Below, one piece after another: positions 1-7,132 of a stretch of 64,000 nucleotides of DNA (its first letter is position 1; the number at the start of each line of letters is the position of its first letter). The notes under the pieces are model-generated. The model saw only the letters and a list, made by a program, of their open reading frames with translations. It searched no databases and had not been told where the DNA came from. This DNA comes from Viridibacillus arvi (GTDB lineage: Bacteria > Bacillota > Bacilli > Bacillales_A > Planococcaceae): assembly GCF_001274945.1 (NCBI RefSeq), contig NZ_LILB01000001.1:202351-266350 (forward strand), written 5' to 3'. The translations under genes and the position numbers were made by a program.

Positions 1-2
1 TT

Positions 3-83
3 TGTAAGCTAAAGAAAGCAATTGAAGAAACTGAGGATGAGAGATTTCAAATTATTTTGGATAAACATGAAGAGGTGCAGTAG
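3..83 (+). CDS. C-terminal tail of an unidentified protein (partial, cut by window start)
   Basis: An open frame enters at the left edge and ends at TAG 81-83. The last 26 residues are charged and probably helical (KLKKAIEET near the start, LDKHEEVQ at the end). Composition fits a genuine coding C-terminus, but 26 residues are too few to name a family. The next gene is convergent. Confidence 0.5.
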   Translation, partial: CKLKKAIEETEDERFQIILDKHEEVQ

Positions 84-259
84 AACAACTGAAAGTTTAC
101 GAAAATAAACAAGCATGTGGGGGAAAAGTTCCGCTATAATTCAACAGTTATAATCAAAAATAGAATTTAAAACTATCATTAAGCACCACGACTGCAAAGC
201 ACGTTATATAAAAATGAAACGAATTATTCTTTCAAATTTACACAACTGAATTTTTCATA
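84..259. other. short AT-rich intergenic stretch between convergent genes
   Basis: No coding frame with a ribosome site, no clear hairpin and no promoter were recognised here. It separates the partial gene at the left edge from the leftward small gene. Confidence 0.4.
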
Positions 260-538
260 CTATTTCCTATAAGGCCTCTGTTTATTAACTTGATTCTTTA
301 GTTTTTCTAATTCAGTGGTTAAATAATCAATCTGTTTTTGCATATTTCTATTACTTTCCTTATCTTTTTGCTCATTATTAATTTTTTGTCGTTCTGCCTC
401 TAATGCAAGAAATGCTGAAATTGTGGATATTGACTCACCGATTGTAGTTATTGCTACCCCAAGAACGAGTAGCTCAGCGGCCTGAAGTGATAAGTCATTT
501 CCATTATCTTGTCCTAAGCTTTTATTATTTCCCTTCAA
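260..538 (-). CDS. small hypothetical membrane-associated coiled-coil protein
   Basis: The 92-residue protein starts at TTG (538-536). GGAGG at 551-547 lies 8 nt upstream, which makes the start convincing. Residues about 18-45 form one hydrophobic helix (AAELLVLGVAITTIGESIS). The C-terminal half (about 48-85) is highly charged, with a likely coiled coil (QKQIDYLTTELEKLKNQV). There is no signal-peptidase motif, so a single-span or amphipathic membrane-attached protein is the best reading. I do not recognise the family. It is monocistronic, and function is not inferred. Confidence 0.65.
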   Translation of the reverse strand: MKGNNKSLGQDNGNDLSLQAAELLVLGVAITTIGESISTISAFLALEAERQKINNEQKDKESNRNMQKQIDYLTTELEKLKNQVNKQRPYRK

Positions 539-540
539 AC

Positions 541-871
541 TATTAGCCTCCAGTAATCAATGTCATATCATAACTATTTTATGCTACATATATTTTTTTA
601 TGAAGGATTAGTAACGTATCTAATTCTCATTTTGAGAATTTATTGAAACATGGCAGTAATTATTAATAGTATCTTTTACATATGTTCATCACTACTAATT
701 ATCACAAATAAGCGTTCGTTATTGCCGTAGTTAAAAAACGCTTCTATTAACAGGTTAATTGAAGAAAAATGGGGAACCTCGACAAATGAAGGTTTCCCTA
801 ATTACTAAATAAAAACAAACATTTAAATTTAATAGAGTTTAAATAATCAAGTTATATCTAACTGAAAGAAG
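541..871. other. intergenic region with two hairpins
   Basis: This 330-nt AT-rich stretch has no supported gene. Two hairpins are visible: AAGCGTT (about 710-716) with AACGCTT (about 737-743), and GGGGAACC (about 771-778) with GGTTTCCC (about 791-798). Neither is followed by a clean U-run in a direction that obviously terminates a neighbour. Confidence 0.4.
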
Positions 872-914
872 TGTGATTTACATCACAGACTTGAAGTCTT
901 TTACAACTTATAAT
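872..914 (+). promoter_or_regulatory. FNR/CRP-type operator plus -10 element
   Basis: TGTGATTTACATCACA (872-887) is a perfect TGTGA-N6-TCACA palindrome, the Fnr/Crp-superfamily consensus. A perfect -10, TATAAT, sits at 909-914. A start site about 7 nt beyond it (near 921) puts the operator centre at about -41.5, the class II activator position. There is no good -35 hexamer, as expected of an activator-dependent promoter. A small inverted repeat (AGACTT-G-AAGTCT, about 887-899) sits between operator and -10. Control by oxygen-sensing Fnr is inferred. Confidence 0.7.
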
Positions 915-934
915 TGGTGTAGGAGGCGAATATT

Positions 935-1237
935 ATGTTAGATATCGATTATTTAGAAGATGAAGCATTTGAGAGTGTCGAAGAAATTGTTAGTCAATTT
1001 ATCGTGAAAATTGGTGATCAGAAGATTAAAATAAGAATTACTAAAGACGCTAATAAACATTTTCAATTTGTAAACAGTCATTACTATCAAGGAAGTAAGC
1101 AAGCAGATCCATATATTGCATATATAGCAAATTTTCCTTCTGAAAAAATAGCAATAATGAATGCAAAATTACAAATAGTTTCGTCTTATAATCCAGAAGA
1201 TAAAAATGGTGTTTGGATAGAAAATGATTCGTTCTAA
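935..1237 (+). CDS. hypothetical 100-residue protein behind an FNR-like promoter
   Basis: The ATG at 935 follows AGGAGG (about 921-926) at good spacing. The protein is 100 residues, soluble and acidic at its N-terminus (LDIDYLEDEAFESVEEIV). An alternating segment follows (FIVKIGDQKIKIRITKDANKHFQF) that looks like a beta-rich fold. There is no signal peptide, membrane helix or cysteine. I do not recognise the family. The gene is monocistronic: a dedicated promoter lies upstream and a terminator immediately downstream. The FNR-type operator suggests expression under oxygen limitation, but no biochemical role can be read from the sequence. Confidence 0.75.
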   Translation: MLDIDYLEDEAFESVEEIVSQFIVKIGDQKIKIRITKDANKHFQFVNSHYYQGSKQADPYIAYIANFPSEKIAIMNAKLQIVSSYNPEDKNGVWIENDSF

Positions 1238-1242
1238 AATAG

Positions 1243-1273
1243 AAGCATCCTTAGGGGTGCTTTTTTTTTTTTT
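1243..1273 (+). terminator. rho-independent terminator
   Basis: The stem AGCATCC / GGGTGCT (one G-U pair) around a short loop is followed by a run of 13 T. It closes the preceding 100-residue gene. Confidence 0.85.
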
Positions 1274-1341
1274 GAAAAAACTGAATATATAGAAAAGTGT
1301 GATATATTAATAATATCCAATCAGAGATGGGGAAAAGAAAA

Positions 1342-1983
1342 ATGGGAGATCAAACGGTTAAACATAAGGAACAAACGATTTTTACACACATTGGAAACAC
1401 AATTGTAACAGAAGATCGAGAAATCCAAATTATTTCAAGATTAGAAGAGCCTCTTATTGTCGTGTTAGCAAATGTATTAAGTGATGAAGAATGTGAAAAG
1501 TTAATTGAAATGTCTGAAAATAAAATGAAGCGTTCTAAAATTGGTGTTTCGCGCAAAATAAATAACATTCGGACGAGTAGTGGTACGTTTTTAGAAGAAT
1601 GTGAGACAGTTACTAGAATCGAAAGAAGAATCGCTTCAATCATGAATGTTCCTGTTGAACATGGAGAAGGGTTACATATTTTAAAATACACAGTCGGCCA
1701 AGAATATAAAGCACATTATGATTTTTTTGCAGAAAACAGTGAAGCAGCGAATAATAATCGTATTAGTACCCTTGTCTTGTACCTAAATGATGTAGAAGAA
1801 GGAGGAGAGACTTTCTTTCCAAAACTCAACCTTTCTGTATCTCCGAAAAGAGGAATGGCGGTATATTTCGAATATTTTTATCAGGATAAATCATTAAATG
1901 AGCTCACTCTACATGGTAGTGAACCTGTTATTAAAGGTGAAAAATGGGTTGCGACGCAATGGATGAGAAGACGTTCGTATTAA
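1342..1983 (+). CDS. 2OG-Fe(II) oxygenase, prolyl 4-hydroxylase-like
   Basis: The product resembles the short bacterial prolyl-4-hydroxylases known from Bacillus. These are cytosolic non-haem iron enzymes that hydroxylate peptidyl proline using 2-oxoglutarate and O2. From ATG 1342 it has about 213 residues. The metal triad is visible as HYD (H125, D127) and H191 in LHGSEP. K198 in VIKGEKW is the expected 2-oxoglutarate ligand. The core strand LVLYLND and the EGGETFFP turn are typical of the fold. An in-frame ATG at 1327 would add five residues, but GGGG at about 1329-1332 is well spaced only for 1342. The substrate cannot be read from sequence. It stands alone, just upstream of a phage remnant. 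Confidence 0.88.
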   Translation: MGDQTVKHKEQTIFTHIGNTIVTEDREIQIISRLEEPLIVVLANVLSDEECEKLIEMSENKMKRSKIGVSRKINNIRTSSGTFLEECETVTRIERRIASIMNVPVEHGEGLHILKYTVGQEYKAHYDFFAENSEAANNNRISTLVLYLNDVEEGGETFFPKLNLSVSPKRGMAVYFEYFYQDKSLNELTLHGSEPVIKGEKWVATQWMRRRSY

Positions 1984-1995
1984 GATAACAATTTA

Positions 1996-2500
1996 TTGCG
2001 ATTTTTTTATCGTTTTCGACTTCTTATGCCCAAGGTTTTAGCTACAGGTGCATTGCTAAATGAAGGTACAGCACTTCATGATTCATTCTTGAAAGAAGTT
2101 ATCTCACGTTGTTCATATATGGGTGCAAGGGTCTTGATAAATACTAACTCGGAGAATCCCGCACATTCAGTTAAAACGGTTTACATTAATAAAAACGGAC
2201 AGATTTTAGATAGTGGTCGTATAAATATTCGAGAATATCATTTCACATGTTTGATAACATTTATCTGAATCCAGAGTATGTCGAGAGTATTATCGTATCT
2301 ACACCAACCTGAATGTTTACAGATAGATATATATACATGGTTAATGGGTATCTGCTGCAGGTGTTATTTATAAAGACTTCCGAAAAGATGTTCATTACAT
2401 TACTGCAGAACAATTCAAGTAGGTTAATATCGTTAAATACTTGGAGGGCATTGACTGGGGTTACAATAAAGTTGTCAAATACGATTTACAATTTTTATAA
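1996..2500 (+). pseudogene. phage terminase large subunit remnant (PBSX/XtmB family)
   Basis: Three frames together give the middle part of a PBSX-type terminase large subunit. Frame 1 reads GARVLINTNSENPAHSVKT, YINKNGQ and RINIREYHFT. After a 1-nt loss near 2248 the next frame reads FDNIYLNPEYVESII and VSTPT, then TGA (2310-2312) where Gly is expected, then MFTDRYIY. After a 2-nt insertion near 2328 it reads WVSAAGVIYKDFRKD, then HYITAEQF and EGIDWGYN. Further in-frame stops are TAA in the expected GLWV and TAG after EQFK. The N-terminal ATPase part and the C-terminal nuclease remainder are missing. It is a dead fragment of a prophage, and no other phage genes were recognised nearby. Confidence 0.8.
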
Positions 2501-2866
2501 AATCAGTATAAGCATTACATATAAGATATAATTTAAATAGTCTTTTTAAAGGTTTTGATAATTGAAGAATCAGTATTGTTAAATCGCATAAATACGCTGA
2601 TAACTGTAGTTTTATATTGTTTTAACATTAAACAACCCCGGCATTTAAAGACTAGCTTAAAGATAAATTATGTTAATAAAGTAAATAAAAAATATATTGA
2701 CAATTAATATTCAGGATTATATATTGTATTTAGTACCAATTTTCAGAATATAAAAAAGGTATTGATATTTTTTTAATTTAACTTGTACCTACAACCTGTT
2801 GACCTAATATAAAGTGAGTAAAAAATTTCCTATACTACTATAAAATATGTTGTATAATAATAGGAA
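2501..2866. other. AT-rich intergenic region upstream of the LacI-type regulator
   Basis: About 370 nt without a supportable gene. A perfect -10 (TATAAT, 2853-2858) lies just before the operator-like palindrome, but no good -35 is spaced to it. The rest is featureless AT-rich DNA, probably decayed prophage flank. Confidence 0.4.
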
Positions 2867-2882
2867 TTGAAAACGGTTGCAA
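2867..2882 (+). promoter_or_regulatory. LacI/CcpA-type operator upstream of the regulator gene
   Basis: TTGAAAACGGTTGCAA is an imperfect palindrome (6 of 8 paired positions) centred on CG, as in LacI/GalR-family operators. It lies 9 nt after TATAAT and ends 18 nt before the regulator start, so binding would block transcription. Autoregulation or CcpA repression are the likely readings. Confidence 0.55.
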
Positions 2883-2900
2883 GGGAATGAGGTACATAAA

Positions 2901-3923
2901 ATGGTTAGATTAAAAGAAATAGCGGAACATGTTGGTGTTTCAATTACGACAGTTTCACGTGTCATTAAAAATGATCCCTCACGGAATGTGAACCCTGATA
3001 CAAAGAAGAAAATATGGAAGGCAGTTAAAGAGCTAGGTTATATACCAAATGAATATGCAAGACAACTTGTATTATCTTCAGCGCAAGAGAAGAAACATAC
3101 AAAGAGGATCGCATGGCTCGCAAGCTCGCGTTTAGCGGAGACTAACCCGTACTTTTCTAAAATTTATTCAGGCATTAACGAAACCTTAAATGATGCGGGC
3201 TATACTTTATTGTTAATAAGCAATGAAGATTTAGAAGATGATGTACTTTTTCATCAAATAATCCGAGAAAAAGAAGTAGATGGTGTATTACTGATTGATG
3301 AGGTTGACGATGAAAAACTCACTGAAATTAAGGATTTAATTCCAGTCGTTGGCGTTGATTTTAACTATAGTGATCATGCAATTTCTACTGTGGATTACGA
3401 TAGGGAAGAAGCTGCGTATCAAGCTGTTGAACATTTAATTACAAGAGGTCATGAAAAAATTGGTTTCATCGGCGGTGGAATTGGAATTGAAATGACGAAA
3501 GAAAAACGTTTCAAAGGCTTTAAAAAGGCAATGAATGATTTTGAATTAGCAATTGAAAAGCACTGGATCATTAATTCTAATTGGTGCATGGAACAAAGCT
3601 ACCTGGCAGCAAAAAAAATATTGAGTGAGACAAAAAATAACCGTCCAACCGCAATTTTTTGTGCAGGTGATTTACTTGCAATAGCAGCTATGCGGGCTGC
3701 TCATGAACTTGGACTTAATATTCCAAGTGATATTGCATTCATAGGAATTGATAATAACGAAATGGCCCAATACATTGTGCCTGCGTTAACAACTATATCA
3801 GTTCCACAATATGAAATGGGTGTAATAGCAGCAAAAACGTTAATGAGTCAAATCGAAGATAATCCGAATATGGCATTAAAAACTTTATTACCATTCGAAT
3901 TATTAGTTCGCCAGTCTACATAA
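2901..3923 (+). CDS. LacI-family transcriptional regulator of the amino-sugar island
   Basis: From ATG 2901 the protein has 340 residues and opens with the canonical LacI HTH: VRLKEIAEHVGVSITTVSRVI (about 2-22) with hinge GYIPNEYARQL. A periplasmic-binding-like effector domain follows from about residue 60 (RIAWLASSRLAETNPYFSKI; GFIGGG; FCAGDLLAIAAMRAA; IGIDNNEMAQYIVPALTTI). The TTG at 2877 would add eight residues but lacks a ribosome site, whereas GAGG precedes 2901. It sits before the oxidoreductase/ABC-transporter genes, with operator-like palindromes before it and between it and them. The effector is presumably an amino sugar or its phosphate (inference). Confidence 0.88.
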   Translation: MVRLKEIAEHVGVSITTVSRVIKNDPSRNVNPDTKKKIWKAVKELGYIPNEYARQLVLSSAQEKKHTKRIAWLASSRLAETNPYFSKIYSGINETLNDAGYTLLLISNEDLEDDVLFHQIIREKEVDGVLLIDEVDDEKLTEIKDLIPVVGVDFNYSDHAISTVDYDREEAAYQAVEHLITRGHEKIGFIGGGIGIEMTKEKRFKGFKKAMNDFELAIEKHWIINSNWCMEQSYLAAKKILSETKNNRPTAIFCAGDLLAIAAMRAAHELGLNIPSDIAFIGIDNNEMAQYIVPALTTISVPQYEMGVIAAKTLMSQIEDNPNMALKTLLPFELLVRQST

Positions 3924-3954
3924 TAAATCGTAAATTAATTTTTAAAACTCTTTG

Positions 3955-3968
3955 GGAAAACGTTTTCC
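3955..3968 (+). promoter_or_regulatory. perfect LacI/cre-type palindrome in front of the transport genes
   Basis: GGAAAACGTTTTCC is a perfect 14-bp palindrome with the AACGTT core of LacI-family and cre sites. It lies 60 nt before the Gfo/Idh/MocA gene. It resembles the site in front of the regulator gene (AAAACG core in both), which supports a shared regulator. CcpA is the alternative. Confidence 0.65.
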
Positions 3969-4027
3969 GGAAATCAGGAAATATCCCCCCGTTATTTAAA
4001 TAATTAAAAAATAGATGAGGTGTAAAA

Positions 4028-5179
4028 ATGAAAAAAGTAAGAATTGGTGTCATTGGTGCAGGTTTACGTGGTGGACTAGCTCAGTATTGGCATAAACCAG
4101 ATGGTGAATCAGAGGTTGTTGCACTTGCTGATTTATCTCAAGAACGATTAGATAAGTTTCAAGAAAAAATCGGCTCACCGTTATTTTTAACAAAAGACTA
4201 CAAAGAATTATTGACTCGTGATGATATCGATGCAATTGCAGTATTGTCTCCAGATTATTTACATGAAGAACATGTAATTGCGGCTCTTGAAGCTGGAAAA
4301 CATGTGTATTCTGAAAAACCACTTGCTATTACGGTCGAAGGTTGTGACCGAATTATTGAAGCTTGGGAAAAATCAGGAAAGCATTTAATGGTTGGTTTCA
4401 ACATGCGTTATATGAGCATGTACCAAACTATGAAAGACATTATTGACTCAGGTGCTATCGGCGAATTGAAAACTATTTGGGTTCGTCACTTCGTAGGATT
4501 TGGTGGCTATTTCTACTACCACGATTGGCACGGGAATTCAAAAAATACAACGTCTCTTCTATTACAAAAAGGTTCACATGATCTTGACGTTATCCATTGG
4601 ATTTCAGGAAAGTACGCGACAAAAGTTTCGGCATTTGGTTCACTTGATTACTATGGTGGGGACAAGCCAAACACTTTAACATGTCCTGAGTGTGATTTAA
4701 AGAATACATGTCCTGAATATGTTCCTCATACATTTACGGAATGTGCTTTCCGAGAAGAAATCGATGTAGAAGACAACAATATGCTTATTATGGAACTTGA
4801 AGGCGGCATTAAGGCATCGTATCTGCAATGTCACTTTACACCTGATTATAACCGTAACTATACATTCATCGGTACAGAAGGTCGTATAGAGAACGATGAT
4901 GTAAACGACAAAATATACTTAAAAACGCGTAAAACTAACACTGTGAAAGAGTTTAGTAATGTAACGTACGAAATGAAACCAGAAGAAGGAAGTCATGGCG
5001 GTGCAGATCCGAAAATTGCACAAGATTTTGTTGAATTAATCTTACGCAATAAACAACCACTTACAACTCCATTTGCTGGAAGAATGAGCGTAGCAGTTGG
5101 ATGTGCAGCTACTGAATCTATCCGTTCGGGTGGTAAAGTAGTCAACATTTCTCAAGAATCTACTATCGTACACAGTTAA
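4028..5179 (+). CDS. Gfo/Idh/MocA-family NAD(P)-dependent oxidoreductase or GH109-like glycosidase
   Basis: 383 residues, with ATG behind GATGAGGTG. The N-terminal Rossmann domain shows GAGLRGG (10-16). The family EKP motif is at 96-98 (YSEKPLA), and the alpha/beta substrate domain follows. A cysteine cluster near residues 219-239 (CPECDLKNTCPEY, later ECAF) is an unusual extra that could bind metal. The family oxidises or epimerises sugars and inositols. The GH109 alpha-N-acetylgalactosaminidases share this NAD-dependent fold. Since the downstream genes form an amino-sugar pathway, a role in opening a GalNAc-containing glycoside or converting a sugar is plausible but unproven. It is first in the transport operon. 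Confidence 0.82.
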   Translation: MKKVRIGVIGAGLRGGLAQYWHKPDGESEVVALADLSQERLDKFQEKIGSPLFLTKDYKELLTRDDIDAIAVLSPDYLHEEHVIAALEAGKHVYSEKPLAITVEGCDRIIEAWEKSGKHLMVGFNMRYMSMYQTMKDIIDSGAIGELKTIWVRHFVGFGGYFYYHDWHGNSKNTTSLLLQKGSHDLDVIHWISGKYATKVSAFGSLDYYGGDKPNTLTCPECDLKNTCPEYVPHTFTECAFREEIDVEDNNMLIMELEGGIKASYLQCHFTPDYNRNYTFIGTEGRIENDDVNDKIYLKTRKTNTVKEFSNVTYEMKPEEGSHGGADPKIAQDFVELILRNKQPLTTPFAGRMSVAVGCAATESIRSGGKVVNISQESTIVHS

Positions 5180-5206
5180 TAAGTTTGTAAGAAAAGGGGT
5201 GTGACC

Positions 5207-6208
5207 ATGACTAAACTGGATGAAGGTGTAGGTTATGTAGATGAAATAGAGAAAAGTGAAATAAAGAAGCCATTAAAAAATAGACCGAAAGTGAAGAAAA
5301 GTGCTCGAATTGAATGGAAAAAATCATTCAAGAAAAACTGGGAGCTTTATCTATTACTTACACCTGTTATTTTATACTTTGTTGTATTTCATTACTTTCC
5401 TCTTTATGGTCTGCAGATCGCATTTAAAGATTTTATCGCGACAAAAGGGATTACAGGGAGTCCTTGGGTAGGATTTAAACACTTTGAGAGATTCTTTGAT
5501 AGTTACTATTTCTGGAGACTTATTAAAAACACTATAGGAATTGGAGTATTCACGCTTTTAGTTTCATTCCCAGTTCCTATCATTCTAGCTCTTATGCTAA
5601 ATGAAGTGAAAAGCTTACGATATAAGAAATTTGTTCAAACAGTAATTTATGCTCCGCATTTCCTATCAACAGTTGTTGTCGTTGGGATGCTTCTATTGTT
5701 CTTAAAATCAGATGGTCTTGTCAATCAAGTGATTATGTTATTTGGAGGCAATTCAATTGATTTTATAACAGAACCAGGTTGGTTTAAAACGCTGTTTGTA
5801 TTCTCTGATGTATGGCAAACAATGGGGTGGAGCTCAATTATTTATATTGCTGCACTCGCTGCGGTGGATCCTGCTCAACACGAAGCGGCAATGATTGATG
5901 GTGCTTCTAAGTTCCAAAGAATAATTCATATTAACATTCCGGCAATTATGCCAACAATTGTTATTTTGTTCATTTTGAATGCAGGATCAGTTATGGCTGT
6001 TGGATTTGAAAAAGTATTTCTTATGCAAAATGATTTAAATATGTCGACGTCTGATGTTATCTCAACTTTCGTATACCGAAGTGGTATCTTGGAAGCTCAA
6101 TATAGTTTCTCAGCTGCAGTTGGTCTGTTCAACTCGCTCATTAACTTCATCATGCTCATCATGGTAAATCAAATTGCGAAAAAAGTGAGTGAGACAAGTC
6201 TATGGTAA
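5207..6208 (+). CDS. carbohydrate ABC transporter permease, LplB type
   Basis: From ATG 5207 the protein has 333 residues. AAAGGGG at 5193-5199 is spaced for this ATG, while GTG 5201 lies too close. A basic N-terminus of about 40 residues is followed by about six membrane helices, starting with LYLLLTPVILYFVVFHYFPLY. The MetI-like EAA loop is visible as DPAQHEAAMIDGASKFQRI, the contact for the ATPase. It pairs with the next gene in the plasma membrane. This LplB/YteP branch typically imports oligosaccharides and relies on a shared ATPase encoded elsewhere, matching the MsmX/UgpC-type gene at 16.1-17.2 kb. Confidence 0.92.
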   Translation: MTKLDEGVGYVDEIEKSEIKKPLKNRPKVKKSARIEWKKSFKKNWELYLLLTPVILYFVVFHYFPLYGLQIAFKDFIATKGITGSPWVGFKHFERFFDSYYFWRLIKNTIGIGVFTLLVSFPVPIILALMLNEVKSLRYKKFVQTVIYAPHFLSTVVVVGMLLLFLKSDGLVNQVIMLFGGNSIDFITEPGWFKTLFVFSDVWQTMGWSSIIYIAALAAVDPAQHEAAMIDGASKFQRIIHINIPAIMPTIVILFILNAGSVMAVGFEKVFLMQNDLNMSTSDVISTFVYRSGILEAQYSFSAAVGLFNSLINFIMLIMVNQIAKKVSETSLW

Positions 6209-6220
6209 GGGGTGACTAAA

Positions 6221-7099
6221 TTGAGAGAAACGAAAACAGATCGCGCGTTTAATATATTCAACATTGTATTTCTTGCAATTGTCGCTTTACTAGTAATCTA
6301 TCCATTGGTTTTTGTTCTCAGTGCATCGCTTAGTAACCCACAGTATGTATTATCAGGTGAACTGTGGTTATGGCCTAAAGAATTTACATTAGATGCATAT
6401 GAAAAGGTATTCAAGAACGAGGATATTATTAATGGTTTTGTGAACACGTTGAAATATACAGTATTTGGTACTATCTTGAATGTTATTATGACCATTCTAG
6501 CTGCATATCCGTTGTCACGTAGAGATTTAAAGGGACGCGGATTCATTATGGCATTTATCGTTTTCACAATGTTCTTTAGTGGGGGGCTAATCCCTACATA
6601 TTTACTTATTCGTGATTTAGGAATGTTAAATACGTTTTGGGTTATGATCATTCCGAATGCTGTTGCAGTTTGGAATATTATCATAATGCGTACATTCTTC
6701 CAGTCTATTCCTCATGAGTTAGAGGAGTCGGCAATGATTGATGGTGCAGGGAATTTCAAAATTCTTTGGAGTATTGTACTACCATTATCATTTCCTGTAA
6801 TCGCAGTAATGGTACTTTTCTATTCAGTAGGCCATTGGAATTCATACTTCCAGGCATTGATTTATTTGCAAGATCAAGATAAGTTCCCACTTCAATTGAT
6901 TCTTCGACAAATACTAATTCAAGGTCAAACTGATGACATGATTAAAGCAACTTCTGAAAGCTTTTTAGCTCAACAATTAAGTGTTGAAGGTTTGAAATAT
7001 GCAGTATTAATTGTGGCAAACTTGCCGATGCTTATGCTTTATCCGTTTTTACAACGATATTTTGTAAAAGGCGTTATGATTGGTTCATTAAAGGGGTAA
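6221..7099 (+). CDS. carbohydrate ABC transporter permease, LplC/YtcP type
   Basis: Second permease of the importer, about 292 residues. TTG 6221 is preferred because AAGGGG (6207-6212) is 8 nt away; GTG 6212 overlaps that site. About six helices are visible (IFNIVFLAIVALLVIYPLVFVLSASLS at the start). The EAA loop reads IPHELEESAMIDGAGNFKI. The protein ends MIGSLKG, as is usual in this branch. It follows the first permease by 12 nt, so the two are surely co-translated. Together they form the heterodimeric channel. Confidence 0.92.
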   Translation: MRETKTDRAFNIFNIVFLAIVALLVIYPLVFVLSASLSNPQYVLSGELWLWPKEFTLDAYEKVFKNEDIINGFVNTLKYTVFGTILNVIMTILAAYPLSRRDLKGRGFIMAFIVFTMFFSGGLIPTYLLIRDLGMLNTFWVMIIPNAVAVWNIIIMRTFFQSIPHELEESAMIDGAGNFKILWSIVLPLSFPVIAVMVLFYSVGHWNSYFQALIYLQDQDKFPLQLILRQILIQGQTDDMIKATSESFLAQQLSVEGLKYAVLIVANLPMLMLYPFLQRYFVKGVMIGSLKG

Positions 7100-7132
7100 C
7101 AAAGAAAACAGATATACGAGGGGGAGATTGTA

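Noticed and set aside
2313-2531. 72-residue protein
   Set aside because: It is one frame of the terminase remnant. The neighbouring frames carry the continuation of the family sequence.
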